Source: Chlorobiota bacterium (GTDB taxonomy: Bacteria; Bacteroidota; Bacteroidia; Bacteroidales; JAADJA01). Taken from it: a stretch of DNA of 49,673 nucleotides. Position numbers and translations under genes: made by a program. The notes below the pieces were generated by a model. The model worked only from the letters and a program-made list of their open reading frames with translations, was not told the DNA's origin and did no database searches. The stretch lies in contig JAADJA010000059.1 in the NCBI GenBank assembly GCA_013151015.1, positions 1 through 49,673 of the forward strand, read 5' to 3'. This document shows positions 47,650 through 49,673 of the stretch, one piece after another (position 1 is the first letter of the stretch; each line of letters starts with the position of its first letter).

Positions 47650-49590
47650 ATGATTTCGATAAACAGGCTTTCCATCCATTTTACCGGCACCGATTTGTTC
47701 AGTAATGTTTCCTTTATGGTAAATACCCGGGACAGGATTGGGCTCACCGGAAAAAATGGTTCGGGCAAAACAACTTTGTTGAATATAATTGCAGGTGAAT
47801 TGCTCCCTCAAGAAGGTGAAGTCATTATGCCCAACGATATCCGCCTGGGATATTTGCCCCAGGAAAAGGAGACCAACAGTGAGCTTACTGTTTACGATGA
47901 GGCATTGAATGCATTTGCCGAAATCCATGAATTGGAACAACAGATTGAAAAACTAAGTGCTGAAATTGCAAACCGATGCGATTATGAAAGCAAGGAATAC
48001 GAAAACCTGATTCATAAATTAAGTGATGCCAATGAACGTTTTCAAATGATCGGTGGCGATACGATGGAAGCCGATACCGAAAAAGTGTTGGCCGGATTGG
48101 GGTTTAAGCGAAGCGATTTCAAACGGCCCGTAAACGAATTCAGCAGTGGATGGCAAATGCGGGTGGAACTTGCCAAAATACTTTTGAGCCAACCCGATGT
48201 CGTCCTGCTTGATGAACCTACCAACCACCTTGATATCGAATCCATCCAATGGCTCGAAGAATTCCTGAAAACATATCCCGGGGCCGTGGTCATGGTTTCG
48301 CACGACAGGGCTTTTCTTGATGCGGTGACCAAACGGACCATTGAGATTTCAAATGGTAAGATTTATGATTATAAGGCCGGATATACCGAATACATTAAAA
48401 TGCGCGAAGAAAGATTGAGTCTGCAAAAAGCATTGCACACCAATCAGCAAAAGGAGATAAAAGAGATCGAACGGTTTGTCGAACGGTTTCGCTATAAAAA
48501 TACAAAGGCAAAGCAGGTTCAATCGAGGATAAAGATGCTCGACAAAATGGAGGAGATCGAAATAGATGATATGGATAAATCGGCCATCCATTTCCGGTTT
48601 CCGCCCGCGCCCCGTTCCGGGAAGGTTGTGATCGATGCCGAAGGATTGTCAAAAAGTTATGGTGACTTGAATGTCTTGTCCAATATCGGTTTTTCCATCA
48701 TTAAAAACGACAAGGTTGCTTTTGTGGGGAAAAACGGGGAAGGGAAAACCACCCTGTCACGGATTATCATGAACGAGCTGGATTATACAGGCATTTTGAA
48801 ACATGGGCATAATATCCAAATCGGGTACTTTGCACAAAACCAAGGGGAATTCCTCGACCCGGGCAAAACTGTGTTTGAGACCCTGGATGATATTGCCGCG
48901 GGGGACATTCGCAAGCAGGTAAGGAATATCCTCGGTGCTTTTCTGTTTGGCGGCGATACCATTGATAAAAAAGTGAAAGTATTGTCCGGAGGTGAGAAAT
49001 CACGGCTGGCAATTGCAAAACTATTACTGACACCGGTCAACCTTCTAATCCTTGATGAGCCAACCAACCATCTCGATATGCAATCGAAGGATATTTTAAA
49101 AAACGCCCTTCTGCAATTTGATGGAACTCTGATTATCGTTTCCCACGACCGTGATTTTTTGCAAGGGCTTACCAACAAAGTATTTGAATTCAGGGACAAG
49201 AAAATAAAAGAGTATCTCGGCGATATATATGATTTTCTTTATTTCAGGAAACTGCAAACCCTGAAGGAACTGGAACAAAAGAAAAAAAACCTTGGCGAAA
49301 AAGAAGAAAGCAAATCGGTGAACAAACTGAACTGGGAACAGCGAAAGCAGCACGACAGGGAGCTTCGGAAAGTCAAGAACCAAATCACCAAATCAGAAGA
49401 AAGAATCGGGCAACTCGAAAAGGAAATCGGTGAAATGGACAAAATCCTTGCCGATCCCGAGAAATACAAAGACACAATGGATTATGACAAATTATCCGTT
49501 AAGTATCAATCTTTGAACACCGACCTGGAAGATGAAATGGGGCGCTGGGAAGAATTGCATGGAGAGTTGGAAAATTTGGAGACCAATTAA
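47650..49590 (+). CDS. ABC-F family ATP-binding protein
   Basis: Two ABC domains: GLTGKNGSGKTTLLNIIAGEL / LLDEPTNHLDIESIQWLEEFL and GKNGEGKTTLSRIIMNEL / LSGGEKSRLAIAKLLL / LDEPTNHLDMQSKDIL; C-terminal coiled coil. Start trimmed from 47629. Confidence 0.95.
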   Translation: MISINRLSIHFTGTDLFSNVSFMVNTRDRIGLTGKNGSGKTTLLNIIAGELLPQEGEVIMPNDIRLGYLPQEKETNSELTVYDEALNAFAEIHELEQQIEKLSAEIANRCDYESKEYENLIHKLSDANERFQMIGGDTMEADTEKVLAGLGFKRSDFKRPVNEFSSGWQMRVELAKILLSQPDVVLLDEPTNHLDIESIQWLEEFLKTYPGAVVMVSHDRAFLDAVTKRTIEISNGKIYDYKAGYTEYIKMREERLSLQKALHTNQQKEIKEIERFVERFRYKNTKAKQVQSRIKMLDKMEEIEIDDMDKSAIHFRFPPAPRSGKVVIDAEGLSKSYGDLNVLSNIGFSIIKNDKVAFVGKNGEGKTTLSRIIMNELDYTGILKHGHNIQIGYFAQNQGEFLDPGKTVFETLDDIAAGDIRKQVRNILGAFLFGGDTIDKKVKVLSGGEKSRLAIAKLLLTPVNLLILDEPTNHLDMQSKDILKNALLQFDGTLIIVSHDRDFLQGLTNKVFEFRDKKIKEYLGDIYDFLYFRKLQTLKELEQKKKNLGEKEESKSVNKLNWEQRKQHDRELRKVKNQITKSEERIGQLEKEIGEMDKILADPEKYKDTMDYDKLSVKYQSLNTDLEDEMGRWEELHGELENLETN

Positions 49591-49596
49591 AATAAA

Positions 49597-49623
49597 AAAG
49601 CCCGATTCTATTGAACCGGGCTT
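49597..49623. terminator. Terminator hairpin between the ABC-F gene and the tRNA
   Basis: aagcccg...cgggctt flanked by A and T runs. Confidence 0.75.
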
Positions 49624-49631
49624 CGCTTTTG

Positions 49632-49673
49632 TTGTCCTACAAGGATTCGAACCTAGACCGTCTGGACCAAAAC
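49632..49673 (-). tRNA. Partial tRNA, probably tRNA-Gln(UUG), cut by the window edge
   Basis: Reverse complement gttttggtccagacggtctaggttcgaatccttgtaggaca: T-loop GGTTCGAATCC, 3' acceptor strand taggaca, anticodon-loop reading TTTTGGT (TTG). No CCA encoded. Confidence 0.75.

Overview
The window is a chromosomal segment from a Bacteroidota member. Supporting signs are DUF2723/GT117, an S46 peptidase, the LptE-SecG-GroESL neighbourhood, many Sec/lipoprotein signal peptides and TAnnTTTG-like promoter boxes. It is mostly core housekeeping: ProS, acyl-CoA ligase, MenG/UbiE, GlyS, sigma-54 activator, LptE, SecG, GroES/GroEL, ManC, MlaE/MlaF, CvpA, Pgk, methionine aminotransferase plus omega-amidase, TrkA/TrkH and an ABC-F protein. 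It ends in a partial tRNA on the minus strand, probably tRNA-Gln(UUG). I found no prophage, CRISPR array, rRNA or complete IS element, and no convincing large new system. The best leads are small: (1) a ParE/RelE-type toxin gene interrupted by one ochre codon behind an intact antitoxin; (2) a two-gene cation/proton antiporter cassette plus a 159-bp TIR element between lptE and the TPR-secG genes; (3) an outer-membrane lipoprotein whose signal peptide is broken by a 1-nt shift at an A6 run; (4) an amidohydrolase-like lipoprotein lacking the HxH metal motif; (5) several hairpin-rich, possibly REP/MITE-like intergenic elements; (6) a truncated DUF1016 gene; (7) putative leaderless and overlapping divergent promoters. 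All family assignments come from reading the translations; no database search was run.
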